A stretch of 64,000 nt of DNA from Brenneria nigrifluens DSM 30175 = ATCC 13028 (GTDB taxonomy: Bacteria > Pseudomonadota > Gammaproteobacteria > Enterobacterales > Enterobacteriaceae). Both the position numbers and the translations under genes were made by a program. The stretch lies in contig NZ_CP034036.1 of NCBI RefSeq assembly GCF_005484965.1, positions 1,860,001 to 1,924,000 of the forward strand, in the 5' to 3' direction. Numbering within the stretch: position 1 is the stretch's first letter; every line of letters begins with the position of its first letter. Of the stretch, positions 54,031 through 63,161 are shown piece by piece. A model generated the notes under the pieces. The model had not been told where the DNA came from, made no database searches, and saw only the letters and a program-made list of their open reading frames with translations.

Positions 54031-55287
54031 TCAGCTCCAGGCGTGCAGCGGAGGATTGACGCCGTTCAGGGCGTAATTGCCCAGAATGGCGTATTTCCAG
54101 CGCACCGGATCGTGGAGCGTATGGGTGCGGGCGTTGCGCCAGTGGCGATCGAGGTTGTGCTCCGCCAGCGTTGAGCGGGTGCCGGCCAGTTCGAACAGCC
54201 GGTTGGTGGCCTCGATGGCGATTTCGGTGCTCAGCACTTTGGCTTCGGCGACGGCGATCTGCGCGCGGGCGACATTCTCCGCGTTGGGTTGCGCCACCGC
54301 GCGATCCACCGCCAGCCCGGCTTTTTCCTGTATCGCTTCCGAGGCGTGTAGCCGTAACGTCAGATCGCCGATGCGTTGAATGGTGTAGGGGTCCTGCCAG
54401 GCATGATCCAGGCCGCTGTCCACCCAGGGACGCGATTTTTCACGAATAAAGCGGATGGCGTCGTCGATGGCCGCCTGGGCGATGCCGTTATCGATGCCGA
54501 CCTGAATGATCTGGAAGATGGCGCCGTCGGCGGTGGGCGATTTAAACCCTTTATAGGCGGGAACCAGATAGGACTTGGGCACTTTGACGTTTTCCACCAG
54601 TACGGTGCCGCTGGCGGTGGTGCGCTGGCCGAAGGAGGACCAGTCGTCGATCACCGTCAACCCCGGCGCGTCGCGCTCGGCGATGGCATACCAGGCGCGC
54701 CCCTGATCGTCGAGCGCGACGATGGGCACCAGATGCGCCAGCAGCGCGCCGCTCGAATAGAATTTCTGGCCGTTGACCAGCACGTGGTCGCCGTTATCGA
54801 CAAAAACGGTTTGGAAATCCGCCGCGCGTTTGCTGTTGAATTCGGAAAAGGCGTTGCCGAAACGCACGCCTTGCAGCACCAGGCCGAACAGCTCCCGTTG
54901 CTGCGCCTCATCGCTGACGGAGCGGATAGCGGCGATGATGCCGAGGTGGTTTTGCGAGATTTGCGCAATGGAGGGATCGGCGGCGGCGATTATCTGCACC
55001 ACCTGGGTCAGGGTGGCGTAAGAGACCTCCGGCCCGCCGAAGCGCTTGGGCACGTTGATCGACCACAGCCCGCTTTGCGAAAACGCGTCCAGCTCGTCGA
55101 TCGGTAAAATGCGCTGACTGTCGCGTTCGGCGGCGCCGGCGGCGAATTGCTCCGCCAGGGCGTGGGCCACGGCGATGGCTTCCTCATCGCTGCCGATGAT
55201 ATGGGCGGGTTTGTCGGGACGCGGATAACCCGGCACGCCCTGCGGCGCGCGTGGTGAAGCTGTCTCTGGCGTTTGAAGGTTACTCAT
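54031..55287 (-). CDS. sfnB: SfnB-family sulfur acquisition oxidoreductase (second copy)
   Basis: The 418-residue acyl-CoA dehydrogenase-like flavoprotein of the SfnB/DszC branch shows GLWSINVPKRFGGPEVSY, ISQNHLGI, FGNAFSEFNSKRA, VLVNGQKFYSSGALLAHL and the C-terminal DRHWRNARTHTLHDP. The protein sits between the SBP and the ATPase genes of the sfnG operon. SfnB homologues accompany SfnG in Pseudomonas; the exact reaction is not settled to my knowledge. It diverges from the 50880 copy, so the two probably act on different compounds. Confidence 0.88.
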   Translation of the reverse strand: MSNLQTPETASPRAPQGVPGYPRPDKPAHIIGSDEEAIAVAHALAEQFAAGAAERDSQRILPIDELDAFSQSGLWSINVPKRFGGPEVSYATLTQVVQIIAAADPSIAQISQNHLGIIAAIRSVSDEAQQRELFGLVLQGVRFGNAFSEFNSKRAADFQTVFVDNGDHVLVNGQKFYSSGALLAHLVPIVALDDQGRAWYAIAERDAPGLTVIDDWSSFGQRTTASGTVLVENVKVPKSYLVPAYKGFKSPTADGAIFQIIQVGIDNGIAQAAIDDAIRFIREKSRPWVDSGLDHAWQDPYTIQRIGDLTLRLHASEAIQEKAGLAVDRAVAQPNAENVARAQIAVAEAKVLSTEIAIEATNRLFELAGTRSTLAEHNLDRHWRNARTHTLHDPVRWKYAILGNYALNGVNPPLHAWS

Positions 55288-55310
55288 ATCGTTCTCCTTT
55301 AGGGTAGGTG

Positions 55311-56066
55311 TCAGGCTGCAAAGCCGAGATAAATTTTCTGCACGTCTTCACGCTGGCTGAGTTCCGCCGCCGGGCCGGAAAGGGCCACGCCGCCGTTATC
55401 CAGAACGTACGCCCGATGGGCATGCCGCAGCGCGACGGTGGAGTTCTGTTCCGCGACCAGAATCGACAGCCCCTGCTGCCGATTAAGCCGCGTTAAAACG
55501 CTAAAAATCTCTTCGACGATCCGCGGGGCCAGCCCCATGGATGGCTCGTCCAACAGCAACAGGCGCGGACGGGACATCAGCGCTCTGCCGATGGCGGCCA
55601 TCTGCTGCTCGCCGCCGGAGGCCAACCCGGCCTTCAGCGTGCGTTTGTCTTGCAGCCGCGGAAAGATGTCATAGACCTCCGCCAGGCCGCGGCGGATATC
55701 CGCCCGCGATGCGGCGCGGCCAAGCGCGCCGGTAATCAGGTTCTCCTCGATGGTCAGCGAGGGGAAACAGTGTCTTCCCTCCACCACCGGCACGATGCCG
55801 AGCCGCACCAGTTGATGCGGCGCCGCGTTGGTGATCTCCTTGCCGCCCCAGCGGATCTCCCCGGCGCTGACCTGACCGCGCCGTGCGGGCAGCAAATGCG
55901 AGATAGCCTGGAGAACGGTGGATTTCCCCGCGCCGTTGCGCCCCAGCAGGGCGACGATTTCGCCTTCTTCTACCCTGAGGGAAATGGCCTCAAGGGCGAT
56001 GATATGGCGTTGATAGCGTGCGCTGAGGTTCGATACCGTCAACGCATGCGGTGATTCAGGCGCCAT
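55311..56066 (-). CDS. LivF-like ABC importer ATPase
   Basis: The 251-residue ATPase has Walker A GRNGAGKST (about 39-47), signature ASGGEQQMAAIGRALM (LSGGE variant), Walker B LLLLDEPSMGLAP and the LivF-type ending VQKIYLGFAA. The short Gln-loop and GLAP motif identify the HAAT family. It overlaps the LivM-like gene by 11 bases. Confidence 0.92.
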   Translation of the reverse strand: MAPESPHALTVSNLSARYQRHIIALEAISLRVEEGEIVALLGRNGAGKSTVLQAISHLLPARRGQVSAGEIRWGGKEITNAAPHQLVRLGIVPVVEGRHCFPSLTIEENLITGALGRAASRADIRRGLAEVYDIFPRLQDKRTLKAGLASGGEQQMAAIGRALMSRPRLLLLDEPSMGLAPRIVEEIFSVLTRLNRQQGLSILVAEQNSTVALRHAHRAYVLDNGGVALSGPAAELSQREDVQKIYLGFAA

Positions 56067-57099
56067 GCTTCCTCCTGCGAACGGTCAGACGATCCAGCCG
56101 CTGCGTCAGCGCCGCCAGACCTTTGGGTTCGACGATCAGAAAGCCGATGAGTATCAGGCCCAGGATGATTTGCTGGAGCAACTCCAGTACCCCGGAGTCG
56201 ACGCGCTGCCCCAGCAGCCACTCGCCGCCGCGCGACAGCAACAGGGGAAATACCGTCAGCAGCGCGGCGCCGAGAAACGCGCCGCGCACCGTACCCAGCC
56301 CGCCGATAATGATGATGAACAGGATCTGGAAAGAGCGGTCGAGATTGAAACCGGCGGGTTCGATATTGCGCAGATAGGTAAAGGACCACAGCACCCCGGC
56401 GATGCCGATAATGAATGAGGAAAAGCCGAAGGCGATCATTTTGGTGCGCAGGACGGGCACGCCAATCACCCGTGCCGCCAGCGGGTTATCCCTGACGGAA
56501 ATAAAGTCGCGGCCGACCGACGATGCCGCCAGTTGGACCACCAGCCAGGTCAATAGGCTGACCACCAGCAGGGTGAAAAAATAGCGGCTCGCCGAACTCT
56601 CTATTACCCAGCCTCCCCACCGCAACGGGGCCGCCGAAACCACGCCCGACGGGCTGTGATTGGAAAACCAGCCGAAATTATTCAGCGCCCACTGGACGAA
56701 AAACTGCGTCGCCAGCGTGGAGATCGCCAGGTAAAAGCTGCTGAGCCGCAGGCTGGGCAAGCCGAAAACCAGCCCAAGCAGCGCGCTGATGGTTCCCGCC
56801 AGCAGCAGTACCGCCGGCAGCGGCAGAAAGGGCAGCCGCAGTATCAGGTTTAAGGCGGCGTAGGCGCCCACCGCCATAAAGGCCGCGCTGCCGAGCGAGA
56901 CCTGCCCGGTGTAGCCGGCCAGTATATTCAGGCCGAGCGCGGCCAGCGACAGCGCCAGAAACGGCGTTAGCACCGCATCGAACAGGTATTCGTTGGCGAA
57001 CAGCGGGACCAGCGCGTAGGCGATGACCAGCAGCGCAATCAGCGCGGGGTTTAACGCGCGCGGCAGGGCGCGGCGCAAAGCGGATGTCGGATGCGGCAT
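56056..57099 (-). CDS. LivM-like ABC importer permease
   Basis: The 347-residue inner-membrane protein has about ten hydrophobic segments and LivM signatures LGLNILAGYTGQVSLGSAAFMAVGAY (in pieces around residues 55-80) and GRDFISVRDNPLAARVIGV. The frame is open further upstream, but the ATG at 57099 lies two bases after the LivH-like stop and begins the homologous region. Confidence 0.9.
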   Translation of the reverse strand: MPHPTSALRRALPRALNPALIALLVIAYALVPLFANEYLFDAVLTPFLALSLAALGLNILAGYTGQVSLGSAAFMAVGAYAALNLILRLPFLPLPAVLLLAGTISALLGLVFGLPSLRLSSFYLAISTLATQFFVQWALNNFGWFSNHSPSGVVSAAPLRWGGWVIESSASRYFFTLLVVSLLTWLVVQLAASSVGRDFISVRDNPLAARVIGVPVLRTKMIAFGFSSFIIGIAGVLWSFTYLRNIEPAGFNLDRSFQILFIIIIGGLGTVRGAFLGAALLTVFPLLLSRGGEWLLGQRVDSGVLELLQQIILGLILIGFLIVEPKGLAALTQRLDRLTVRRRKHGA

Positions 57100-57101
57100 G
57101 G

Positions 57102-57995
57102 TTATAGCCTCGCCAGATGGCGGGAACCGAACAGTCCGGACGGTTTCACCAGCAGAAAGAGCAGGGCGACGGCGTAGGCGATCCAGCTCTCGATGCCGCC
57201 GCCGAGCAGCGGTCCGAGATAAACCGAGCCTATTTTCTCGATGGCGCCCACCAGCAGTCCGGCGATAATCACGCCGCCTATCGAATCGAATCCGCCCAAT
57301 ACCAGCACCGGCAGGGCTTTCAGCACCACCAGCGATAGGGAAAACTGCACCCCGAGGCGCGCTCCCCACAGCAGACCGGCCACCAGCGCGACGATCCCGG
57401 CGGCGGCCCAGACCACGCCCCACAGGCGGCCGATATTCAGGCCGACGGCCAGTCCGGCAAAGGCGTCGTCGGCCACGGCGCGAAAAGCCAGCCCGGTATG
57501 GGTGTAGCGGAAGAACAGGCTTATCGCCAGCACCAGCAGGGCGGCGACGCCGGCGGCGAACAGATCAAAAATGCTGATCATCACGCCGAACGCCTCAAAG
57601 GGGAGGTCGTCGATGCCTAAATCCAGGGCGTGTACCTGGGTGCCCCAGATAAGCTGCGCCGCGCCTTCTATGACGTAGGAAACGCCCAGCGTGGCGACAA
57701 ACAGAATGATCGGCGGCTGATTGACCAACGGACGCAGCACGGTGCGTTCAATCAGCATGCCGACCAGCGAGATGGTCAGCAGGGTAATCGCCAGCACCAG
57801 CCACACCGGCCAGCCGCGTTCCACCAGCGAGACGAACGTCAGCGCGGCGAACAGCAGCATGGCTCCCTGGGCGAAGTTGAATACGCCGGAGCTTTTGTAG
57901 ACCAGGACAAAACCCAGCGCCACCAACGAGTACATCACGCCGGACAGCAGCCCGCCGATCAGCACCTCGACAAAAAAGAGTGCGTCAATCTCCAT
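57102..57995 (-). CDS. LivH-like ABC importer permease
   Basis: The 297-residue inner-membrane protein has about eight helices and LivH hallmarks LLSGVMYSLVALGFVLVYKSSGVFNFAQG and FRAVADDAFAGLAVGLNIGR, given here in segments near residues 14-43 and 170-190. The ATG at 57995 overlaps the LivG-like stop by one base. It pairs with the LivM-like permease. Confidence 0.92.
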   Translation of the reverse strand: MEIDALFFVEVLIGGLLSGVMYSLVALGFVLVYKSSGVFNFAQGAMLLFAALTFVSLVERGWPVWLVLAITLLTISLVGMLIERTVLRPLVNQPPIILFVATLGVSYVIEGAAQLIWGTQVHALDLGIDDLPFEAFGVMISIFDLFAAGVAALLVLAISLFFRYTHTGLAFRAVADDAFAGLAVGLNIGRLWGVVWAAAGIVALVAGLLWGARLGVQFSLSLVVLKALPVLVLGGFDSIGGVIIAGLLVGAIEKIGSVYLGPLLGGGIESWIAYAVALLFLLVKPSGLFGSRHLARL

Positions 57996-58879
57996 TATGG
58001 CGCTCCCGTCGCGGCGGGTTCGGTCGCCAGCCCCAGGTAAGCGGCGATGACCGCCGGATCCTGACGGATGTCCTCGGGCAGGCCCTCGGCGATGCGGCGG
58101 CCGTGATCCAGCACCAGGATACGGTCGGACAAACTCATCACCACGCCGATATCGTGTTCAATCAATAAGATGGTGGTGCCGAAACGTTCGCGGATCTGGC
58201 GAATGGTTTGGGTCAGCCGTTGTTTGTCGGCCAGCGTCATGCCGGCCATCGGTTCGTCCAGCAGCAGCATTCTGGGGCGGGCGATCAGCGCCCGCGCCAG
58301 TTCCACCCGTTTTTGCAGTCCGTAGGAGAGGCTGGTTACCGGACTGTCCGCGACGGCCTCCAGCCCGAAAAAGCGCATCATCTCCAGCGCCTGGGCGCGG
58401 GCGTCGGCTTTTTCCCGGCGCGCCTTCGGCAGCCCGAACAGCTCGCTGAACAGCGAGGATGCTTTACGGTGCGCCAGGCCCTGCAACACGTTATCCGTCA
58501 CCGATAGCCCGCCGAACAGCGCCAGATTCTGGAAGGTGCGCGCCACGCCGGCGCGCGCCAGTCGCTGCGGGAGCAGCGCGCGGTAGGAGCGGTTATCGAG
58601 GACGATTTCCCCGGCATCCGGCCGATATAAACCGGAGATAACGTTCAGCAATGAACTTTTACCGGCGCCGTTGGGACCGATAATCGCCAGAATGCTGCCG
58701 GGTTTGGCGTGCAGCGAGACATCGGTTAACGCCCTGACGCCGCCGAACGACAGCGAGACGCCGCTCAGGGATAACTCGGCGCCGCGCGTATCGCGCTCGG
58801 CATGGCCGGCTATCTCGCCATCCTGGCACGCGTGCCGCAGTTGCTCAAAGCTCTGCATTGATGATGCATCAAAAACCAT
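57995..58879 (-). CDS. LivG-like ABC importer ATPase
   Basis: The 294-residue ATPase has Walker A GPNGAGKSS (near 69), the LivG-type ARTFQNLALFGGLSV segment, signature LSYGLQKRVELARAL and Walker B MLLLDEPMAGM. About 35 residues precede the usual start (MVFDASSMQSFEQLRHACQD), an extension that may be a misplaced start or a real leader. It lies 25 bases after sfnG. Confidence 0.91.
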   Translation of the reverse strand: MVFDASSMQSFEQLRHACQDGEIAGHAERDTRGAELSLSGVSLSFGGVRALTDVSLHAKPGSILAIIGPNGAGKSSLLNVISGLYRPDAGEIVLDNRSYRALLPQRLARAGVARTFQNLALFGGLSVTDNVLQGLAHRKASSLFSELFGLPKARREKADARAQALEMMRFFGLEAVADSPVTSLSYGLQKRVELARALIARPRMLLLDEPMAGMTLADKQRLTQTIRQIRERFGTTILLIEHDIGVVMSLSDRILVLDHGRRIAEGLPEDIRQDPAVIAAYLGLATEPAATGAP

Positions 58880-58904
58880 ACTGACCTCCTCAACGTGGCG
58901 GCAA

Positions 58905-60014
58905 TCAGGTGGCCGACGTCGCCGTGCGCTGATATTGGCTTTCCAGTTCGCGAACCAGCGGAATAACCTCTTTGCCGAAGAACTCCACCTCTTCCTGAAA
59001 GTGCAGGAACGCCAGCAGTAGCAGGTCGACGCCGGCGTGTTTGAGTTCGATAATCCGCTCGGCGATTTGGCGCGGCGTGCCGATCAGATTGGTTTTGAAG
59101 CCGTCGTTGTACTGCACCAAATCCTCAAACGTCGATTTGGCCCAGTTGCCTTCGCCCTCCGGCGAGGCGTTGCCGGCGTTTTTGACCTCATGCTGGAAGC
59201 CTTTTACCGCGTCGGGATTGGCGTTATCGATAATCTCCTGCAATACTTCGCGCGCTTCCTCTTCGCTGTCGCGGGCGATAACAAAACCATTTACCCCGAT
59301 TTTGACCCGGTGCTGGTTTTCAGCCGCCTTGCGCTGAACGTCGTCCACCTGCTTTTTAATCTCCGCCACGCTATTGCCGTTGGTGAAATACCAGTCGGAT
59401 ACCCGCGCCGCCATATCGCGCGCGGCGCGCGAACTGCCGCCCTGAAAAATTTCCGGCAGCGGCTGCAGGGGTTTGGGCTTCAGCGAATAGTCGCGATAGC
59501 GATAAAAATCGCCGGCGAAGGTGAAGCTGGTTTCGGTCCAGATGCCGCGCAGGCAGCGGATAAACTCTTCCGAGCGCAGATAGCGCTCCTCATGGTCGAG
59601 CCAGGGTTCGCCGATGGCTTTGAACTCGCCGCGGAACCAGCCGCTGACGATATTCACCGCGATACGCGCCTCGGAAAGATGGCTGATCGTGGCAATCTGT
59701 TTCGCCGCCAGCGTGGGGTTCCAGGGACCGGGCAACAGCGCCGCAATCACCTTGAGCTTTGTGGTTGAATCCAGCAGCGCCTGGGAGAAAGAGACCGACT
59801 CGTGCTGATTATCGGCGCCATATCCGGCGGTAAAGCGGATTTGCGTCAGGGCATAATCGAAGCCGGCCTGTTCGGCGATTTGCGCCAGCTTGCGGTTATA
59901 ACCAATATCCCAACCGGTGCGCTGCGGTATGCGGCTGATCACCAGCCCGCCGGAAACATTGGGAACCCAGTAAGCGAACTGGATAGGTTTTTGGGGCGTT
60001 ATGGGTGTCGACAT
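58905..60014 (-). CDS. sfnG: FMNH2-dependent dimethylsulfone monooxygenase SfnG
   Basis: SfnG converts dimethylsulfone to methanesulfinate (with formaldehyde) using FMNH2, feeding methanesulfonate-type desulfonation. The 369-residue LLM protein closely follows Pseudomonas SfnG: IQFAYWVPNVSGGLVISRI, FDYALTQIRFTAGYGADN, PGPWNPTLAAKQIATI, FQGGSSRAARDMAARVSDWY, FLHFQEEVEFFG. The ATG at 60014 has AGGAG six bases upstream. It is the first gene of the minus-strand operon and follows a sigma-54 promoter. Confidence 0.94.
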   Translation of the reverse strand: MSTPITPQKPIQFAYWVPNVSGGLVISRIPQRTGWDIGYNRKLAQIAEQAGFDYALTQIRFTAGYGADNQHESVSFSQALLDSTTKLKVIAALLPGPWNPTLAAKQIATISHLSEARIAVNIVSGWFRGEFKAIGEPWLDHEERYLRSEEFIRCLRGIWTETSFTFAGDFYRYRDYSLKPKPLQPLPEIFQGGSSRAARDMAARVSDWYFTNGNSVAEIKKQVDDVQRKAAENQHRVKIGVNGFVIARDSEEEAREVLQEIIDNANPDAVKGFQHEVKNAGNASPEGEGNWAKSTFEDLVQYNDGFKTNLIGTPRQIAERIIELKHAGVDLLLLAFLHFQEEVEFFGKEVIPLVRELESQYQRTATSAT

Positions 60015-60172
60015 AATGGCTCCTATTAATTTATTGAAATATAATGAATATTTATTTGGCGACTGGCTGAAAAAGCCCTTATAGAAAAATAAACACAAAT
60101 GATTATCTATTTTTTATATAACACTTTGTTTCTGTGTTGGGGAAACTTCAAACTTTTTCTTATAAGAGGAAT

Positions 60173-60188
60173 AGCAGTAATCATGCCA
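60173..60188 (-). promoter_or_regulatory. Sigma-54 promoter of the sfnG operon
   Basis: On the minus strand the sequence is TGGCATGATTACTGCT. It has GG and GC at the right spacing and matches TGGCACG-N4-TTGCW at all but two positions. The predicted start is near 60162, about 148 bases before the sfnG ATG. Confidence 0.8.
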
Positions 60189-60249
60189 ATACGAATATTT
60201 AAATTAACGGTTTAAAATCAGAGTGTTATGTATTAGAGGGGGAAGGGCG

Positions 60250-60296
60250 TGCTTCGTATGCAACATGTTTGTTATTGTATTGTTGCAAACGAAGCA
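60250..60296. promoter_or_regulatory. Paired enhancer sites upstream of sfnG
   Basis: TGCTTCGTATGCAACA (60250-60265) and TGTTGCAAACGAAGCA (60281-60296) are related to the two sites before ssuD and stand in opposite orientation. They are 31 bp apart and centred about 95 and 126 bases upstream of the predicted start, the same geometry as at ssuD. Confidence 0.72.
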
Positions 60297-60331
60297 GGGT
60301 ATGGATTACATCACGCGTCCGTCGTCCTGAA

Positions 60332-61549
60332 TCAGCGTGGCAAGCGGGGGCGCTCGCGGCGGAAACCCAGCCCAATAATGCGGCCGGTCAAATGCGGTAA
60401 CCAGGGCTGGCGGATAAGCCGCATTACCAACGCCGGCGGACGTCGGGCGGCGGCGTGGGATGGTTTATCCCCTTTGCCGGTCATCATGATTTGCAATCGT
60501 TGGATAAGCCGGGTGGGCAATTCGCGTCGGCGCTGTACGCGATTCAGGATGTGCAGGCCGACCGGGCCGCGCGCCAGAGGCGCGGCCAGGATATTGGCGG
60601 CGGCCACGGCGTCCTGAATGGCCAGATTTACCCCTACGCCGCCGATGGGGGACATGGCGTGAGCGGCGTCGCCGATGCACAAGACGCCCGCCGCCGCCCA
60701 GCGATCCAGCCGGTCGATGCGAATATCCAGCAATTTGACATGCTCCCAGTCCGCTACGGCGGACGCCAGCCGCTCGACGCCGACGGGCGATACCGCCGCG
60801 ACCTGTTGCAGCAGCGCCGGCAGGCCGCGCTGCTTAATGTGGGGCAGGGTGCCTTTGGCGATGCTGTAGCCGCACTGCCAATAATCGCCCCGATCCAGCA
60901 TGATAAAGTTGTTTTTGGGGCCGCCGTGCCCGCTGGCCCAGTTTTCGTCGCCGACGGCTTTGGGCAATTTCATCCACAATACATCCCGCGGCATGCCGAA
61001 GCTGCGGCCGGTCAAACCGGCGGCCTGACGCACCACCGACTGGCGGCCGTCGGTGCCTATCACCAGTCCGGCGCGGATCGGCAGTTTGTCTCCGTTGGCA
61101 TCCAATGCTTCCACGCCCTTTACGACGCCATTTTCCCGCATCACTCCCACAACCTTAGTCGATCGCAATAGCCGGAATCCCGGCAGCGATTGACTCTGTT
61201 CGGCTAGAAAATTGAGAAAGTCCCACTGCGGCATCAGCGCCATAAACCGGCACAGACACGGCAGGCGGCTGAAGTCGGCCATGGCGATCTTTTCGCCATT
61301 AAACTCGCCGATAAGCTTTTCCACCCGCTGATGGGGCAGGCGCAGTAATGGCTCCAGCAGCCCCAGACGTTCCATAATTTCCAGCGTTGAAGGGTGGATG
61401 GTATCGCCACGGAAATCACGCAAAAAGTCGGCATGCTTTTCCAGCACCAGAACGGGGATGCCGGCGCGAGCCAGCAGATAGCCGAGCATCAGTCCGGCCG
61501 GCCCTCCGCCGACAATACAGCAAGGCGTTTCCAGAATGTTATCGGTCAT
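60332..61549 (-). CDS. PHBH/UbiH-type FAD-dependent monooxygenase
   Basis: The product is a class A flavoprotein monooxygenase of about 405 residues. Motifs in order are the FAD motif CCIVGGGPAGLMLGYLLARAG, RDFRGDTIHPSTLEIMERLG, the DG motif VIGTDGRQSVVRQAAG and the GD motif CIGDAAHAMSPIGGVGVNLA. It is probably cytoplasmic and NAD(P)H-dependent, hydroxylating an aromatic or polycyclic compound. Start choice is uncertain: ATG 61549, ATG 61555 and an upstream open stretch all lack a good ribosome-binding site. It follows the MFS gene on the same strand by 118 bases. Confidence 0.85.
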   Translation of the reverse strand: MTDNILETPCCIVGGGPAGLMLGYLLARAGIPVLVLEKHADFLRDFRGDTIHPSTLEIMERLGLLEPLLRLPHQRVEKLIGEFNGEKIAMADFSRLPCLCRFMALMPQWDFLNFLAEQSQSLPGFRLLRSTKVVGVMRENGVVKGVEALDANGDKLPIRAGLVIGTDGRQSVVRQAAGLTGRSFGMPRDVLWMKLPKAVGDENWASGHGGPKNNFIMLDRGDYWQCGYSIAKGTLPHIKQRGLPALLQQVAAVSPVGVERLASAVADWEHVKLLDIRIDRLDRWAAAGVLCIGDAAHAMSPIGGVGVNLAIQDAVAAANILAAPLARGPVGLHILNRVQRRRELPTRLIQRLQIMMTGKGDKPSHAAARRPPALVMRLIRQPWLPHLTGRIIGLGFRRERPRLPR

Positions 61550-61666
61550 AGGCATATCGTCATATAGAGAAAAATCTAATGATAGAAGCTTGGCATCAAG
61601 TTGCAAATAAGTCTCATTAACATGGCGGCGTGTATTTTGGTCTAATGCCTGGGGGGAGCTATGCCG

Positions 61667-63025
61667 TTAGCGGCGCTCTGTTTCATAGGCCGCAACGATG
61701 GCCGCTCCCAGCGCCGCGGCGCCAGTCAGCAGCCACAGCGCTTTGCTCCAGCTTTCGGCACCGGCGCCGTTCCCCAGCAGCAGGCTGAGCAAGGCCAGCG
61801 CCAGGGCGCCGGCGGTGTACTGGCTGGTCACCATCAACGCGCCGGCAGCGCCCTGATATTCCTGCGGCACGTCGCGTAATCCAAGTTGAAACATCGCCGG
61901 ATAGATGATGCCGTGGCCGATTCCGCTGGCGACGATAGCGGCGATAAACGAGGCGGAGAACGGCTGCAAAGCGGCGTAAGCCAGTAATCCCAGCCCGAAC
62001 GCGGCGCCGATAAATCCCCACAGTAGTAAACGGCGCGCATCCCGGCCTTTGGCTAAACGCGCGAACAGCAGGTTGCCGACCACAATCAGCAGCGCCAGCG
62101 GCAGAAATAGCATCCCGGTGGTGAGCACGTCCAACTGGTAGTAGCGCTGCCAGAGCAGCGTCATCACGTAGAACTGGCTGCCGACGCTGGCCATATAGCA
62201 GGCGCTGGCGATACAGCCGATGCGCAGGGTGGTCAGCGCACGCAGGGCCGGATGAAGCAGCGGACGGCGGGCGAAGGTTTCATGCAGAATAAAGGCCAGC
62301 ACCAGGGCCGCCGAGAGGCGATTGGCGAGATAATCCGCCGCGCCGGTCTCCGCCAGACGGGTAAGGGACCAGACGACGCCGGCGACGGCGGCGCTGCCCA
62401 GCAGGGCGCCCAGCGACAGCGACTGCGGTTGCCGGGGCGCGGGAACAGCGGCGAAATGGCGCTGCACCAGCCAGAGCGTCAACAGGCCCGGCGGCAGGTT
62501 CACCCAGAAGATCAGTCGCCATTCGATATGGGTCAGCACGCCGCCGAGAAACACGCCGGCCACCAGACCCGCCGCGCCGGTGGCGCTCCATACCGCCAAC
62601 GCCCGGTTGTAGGCGTCCCCCTGAAAGCGTTGTCTGAGCAGCGCCAGCACCGCGGGCTGCATCACCGCCGCCGCGGCGCCCTGTCCGGCGCGCGCCAGCA
62701 GCAACATCGCGCTCTCCTGCGCCAGCGCGCCGCATACCGAGGCCAGCAAAAATAGCCCCATCGCCAGGCGAAAACTGCACCGCGCCCCAAACCGATCGCT
62801 TAGCCAGCCTCCGGTGAGCAGCAGCCCGGCGAACGTCAGCCCGTAAAGCGAGACGATCCAGGGCGTCATCGCCGGGCTTAGCCGCAGCGCCCGCGACAGC
62901 TCCGGCAGCGCCACGAACATAATGGCGTAATCCAGCGCGATAAGCGCCTGCGCGATTCCCGGCACCAGCAGCGGCAGCAATATAGCGCCGCGCCGGGAAG
63001 ACGTTGGGGTGGTCAGGCATGTCAT
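61667..63025 (-). CDS. MFS transporter, DHA2-like drug efflux type
   Basis: The 452-residue carrier has 12-14 predicted helices with family segments PWIVSLYGLTFAGLLLTGGWLSDRFGAR (loop 2-3 signature, about 55-82), RAGQGAAAAVMQPAVLALL and NLPPGLLTLWL, typical of the EmrB/SmvA-like DHA2 group. Divergent from the LysR gene and upstream of the flavoprotein gene, it suggests a LysR-controlled efflux and detoxification set. Substrate unknown. Confidence 0.88.
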   Translation of the reverse strand: MTCLTTPTSSRRGAILLPLLVPGIAQALIALDYAIMFVALPELSRALRLSPAMTPWIVSLYGLTFAGLLLTGGWLSDRFGARCSFRLAMGLFLLASVCGALAQESAMLLLARAGQGAAAAVMQPAVLALLRQRFQGDAYNRALAVWSATGAAGLVAGVFLGGVLTHIEWRLIFWVNLPPGLLTLWLVQRHFAAVPAPRQPQSLSLGALLGSAAVAGVVWSLTRLAETGAADYLANRLSAALVLAFILHETFARRPLLHPALRALTTLRIGCIASACYMASVGSQFYVMTLLWQRYYQLDVLTTGMLFLPLALLIVVGNLLFARLAKGRDARRLLLWGFIGAAFGLGLLAYAALQPFSASFIAAIVASGIGHGIIYPAMFQLGLRDVPQEYQGAAGALMVTSQYTAGALALALLSLLLGNGAGAESWSKALWLLTGAAALGAAIVAAYETERR

Positions 63026-63099
63026 GCAGCCTCCTGTGGCGTGAGTGTTTTAATTGGCAAGGGTGAAAAAAATTCATTAATACTTTGTTAAAGCAACAG

Positions 63100-63114
63100 A
63101 TTACTTGCTGTAAT
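63100..63114. promoter_or_regulatory. LysR-type T-N11-A operator candidate
   Basis: ATTACTTGCTGTAAT is a perfect 5+5 inverted repeat containing the T-N11-A core used by LysR-type regulators. It lies in the 136-base divergent gap between the MFS gene and the LysR gene. Confidence 0.5.
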
Positions 63115-63161
63115 AACCCCTATTCAAAGTCATTATTTTCAGCTATGGATGAATTGAGCTC

